Shown one piece after another: positions 5,299-6,165 of a DNA stretch of 6,165 nt (position 1 is the first letter of the stretch; each line of letters starts with the position of its first letter). The position numbers were made by a program, and so were the translations under genes. The notes under the pieces were generated by a model. That model saw only the letters and a list, made by a program, of their open reading frames with translations. It had not been told where the DNA came from and did not search any database. Location: the NCBI GenBank assembly GCA_047621305.1, contig JBLHNB010000202.1, positions 1-6,165 on the forward strand, in the 5' to 3' direction. This stretch comes from Colwellia_A sp047621305. GTDB taxonomy: Bacteria > Pseudomonadota > Gammaproteobacteria > Enterobacterales > Alteromonadaceae.

Positions 5299-6165
5299 AT
5301 GCTTAAGTTACTCAAATTCAAGCTCGTGGCTATGTCGCTTGCTATTAGTTTTTCCGGGGTGGTATTTGCCGCACCCGAACATACGCTAACTTTTTCCACC
5401 TACTGGCCCACATCTTACAACTACCTGATTGACCCTATCTTCAGTTTTGCCAAAAAGGTTGAGGAGCGTAGTAACGGTCGTGTAAAAATAGAGATATTCC
5501 ACTCGAAGCAGTTATTTGGTGGAAAAGAAGAATTTGGTGCGTTGGAGCGTGGAGATATAGATATGTCTGCTCCTATGGATACCTACAATACCGGTGCAGT
5601 GCCTGAATTGGGTATTGCTAGTATGCCATTTCTTTGGCCCAACCCGCGTGCTATGCAAACAAGTCTCGATGCTGGGTTATGGGATCTAGGTATTAATCAA
5701 GCGATGGAAAAACGCGGGGTCAAGGTATTAAACACAGCCGCCGGCGGCCCTTACCAGCTCTACGGTAAGGATTTTAGCATCAGAAAACCTTCAGACCTTA
5801 AAGGTAAAAAGATCGCAGTAAGTGGTTCTGCAGCTAGTCGTGCAATGGAATTAATCGGTGCAGCGCCAACTTCAATGAGTTCAGGTGACCTATATGTAGG
5901 GCTTCAACGCGGAGCTATCGATGCTACATCACGACCCTTGATAACAGGTATTGGTCGCAAACTTTATGAGGTGTTGGATAATATTACGGTAGTTAATATG
6001 TCATATTTTTCTACCGCGTTGGCTATCAATCTGAAAACCTGGAATAAGTTACCTAAGGATATTCAAGAGATATTTCAACAGGCTGCGAATGAACGAGGTC
6101 AGGAACAATTGGAGCTGCTTGAAGCTTATATGAATGATGCTAAGGGTTTGTTTGAAAAGAACAAT
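5299..6165 (+). CDS. TRAP transporter substrate-binding protein, DctP family (3' end beyond window)
   Basis: This periplasmic solute receptor would feed a DctQ/DctM membrane complex driven by an ion gradient. The window holds 289 codons with no stop; relatives are about 320-340 residues, so roughly the last 40 are missing. A Sec signal peptide covers residues 1-24, with Lys at 3, 6 and 8, a hydrophobic core and a VFA-A cleavage site. DctP landmarks are the NGRVKIEIFHSKQLFGG block (59-75), ALERGDIDMS (81-90), MPFLW (109-113), DLKGKKIAVSG (166-176) and GLQRGAIDATSRPL (201-214). The site holding the carboxylate-binding Arg in most members (Arg147 of SiaP) appears as Ala173. Arg212 falls where SiaP has a ligand-contacting Asn. 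The dctQ and dctM genes are expected to the right. The solute is unknown; with an FCD-type regulator beside it, a sugar acid or other carboxylate is a fair guess. Confidence 0.93.
   Translation, partial: MLKLLKFKLVAMSLAISFSGVVFAAPEHTLTFSTYWPTSYNYLIDPIFSFAKKVEERSNGRVKIEIFHSKQLFGGKEEFGALERGDIDMSAPMDTYNTGAVPELGIASMPFLWPNPRAMQTSLDAGLWDLGINQAMEKRGVKVLNTAAGGPYQLYGKDFSIRKPSDLKGKKIAVSGSAASRAMELIGAAPTSMSSGDLYVGLQRGAIDATSRPLITGIGRKLYEVLDNITVVNMSYFSTALAINLKTWNKLPKDIQEIFQQAANERGQEQLELLEAYMNDAKGLFEKNN

Noticed and set aside
1..6165. CRISPR array, tRNA, rRNA, insertion sequence or phage attachment site
   Set aside because: No regularly spaced repeats, cloverleaf-like gene, transposase or integrase coding, or flanking duplications were seen on either strand.

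Overview
The window looks like chromosome of an AT-rich marine gammaproteobacterium, probably of the order Alteromonadales (Colwellia, Pseudoalteromonas or Shewanella-like). This is inferred from base composition, from the gammaproteobacterial character of the proteins (close to E. coli YqjG, YhaJ and YhhW) and from the TRAP-type uptake gene. No rRNA, tRNA, CRISPR array or transposase was seen, so the taxon is not proven.

There are six protein genes in two blocks. Block 1 (about 490-4036) is a quinone/electrophile-stress neighbourhood. It holds a four-helix DoxX-family membrane protein (490-933, +), a glutathionyl-hydroquinone reductase of the YqjG type (1095-2072, +), a convergent LysR regulator of the YhaJ type (2158-3066, -) and a divergent pirin-family bicupin of the YhhW type with all four metal ligands (3341-4036, +). 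The gene content matches the E. coli yqjF-yqjG-yhaH-yhaI-yhaJ-yhaK neighbourhood, in which YhaJ activates yqjF in response to hydroquinone-like breakdown products of dinitrotoluene. By inference, the LysR protein here senses an aromatic or quinone compound and controls the pirin gene and the DoxX/GHR pair. The LysR-pirin intergenic region carries several TTGAA/TTCAA dyads that could be its binding sites.

Block 2 (about 4413 to the right edge) is the start of an uptake locus. A GntR/FCD-family regulator (4413-5060, -, TTG start) is divergent from a DctP-type TRAP substrate-binding protein (5299 to beyond the edge, +). The 238-bp gap between them holds two identical perfect 14-bp palindromes, TTTGGTATACCAAA, one in front of each gene. 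This is a strong sign of an autoregulated local regulon. The solute is unknown; a sugar acid or other carboxylate is the most reasonable guess. The binding protein has Ala where most family members have the carboxylate-binding Arg, and an Arg at a second pocket position instead.

The remaining sequence is a 489-bp leader before the DoxX gene, with a structured, more GC-rich left end, and a 376-bp spacer between the two blocks with no convincing gene. No clearly unprecedented system is visible. The points most worth checking are the twin operators, the altered TRAP pocket and the rearranged YhaJ-type module.
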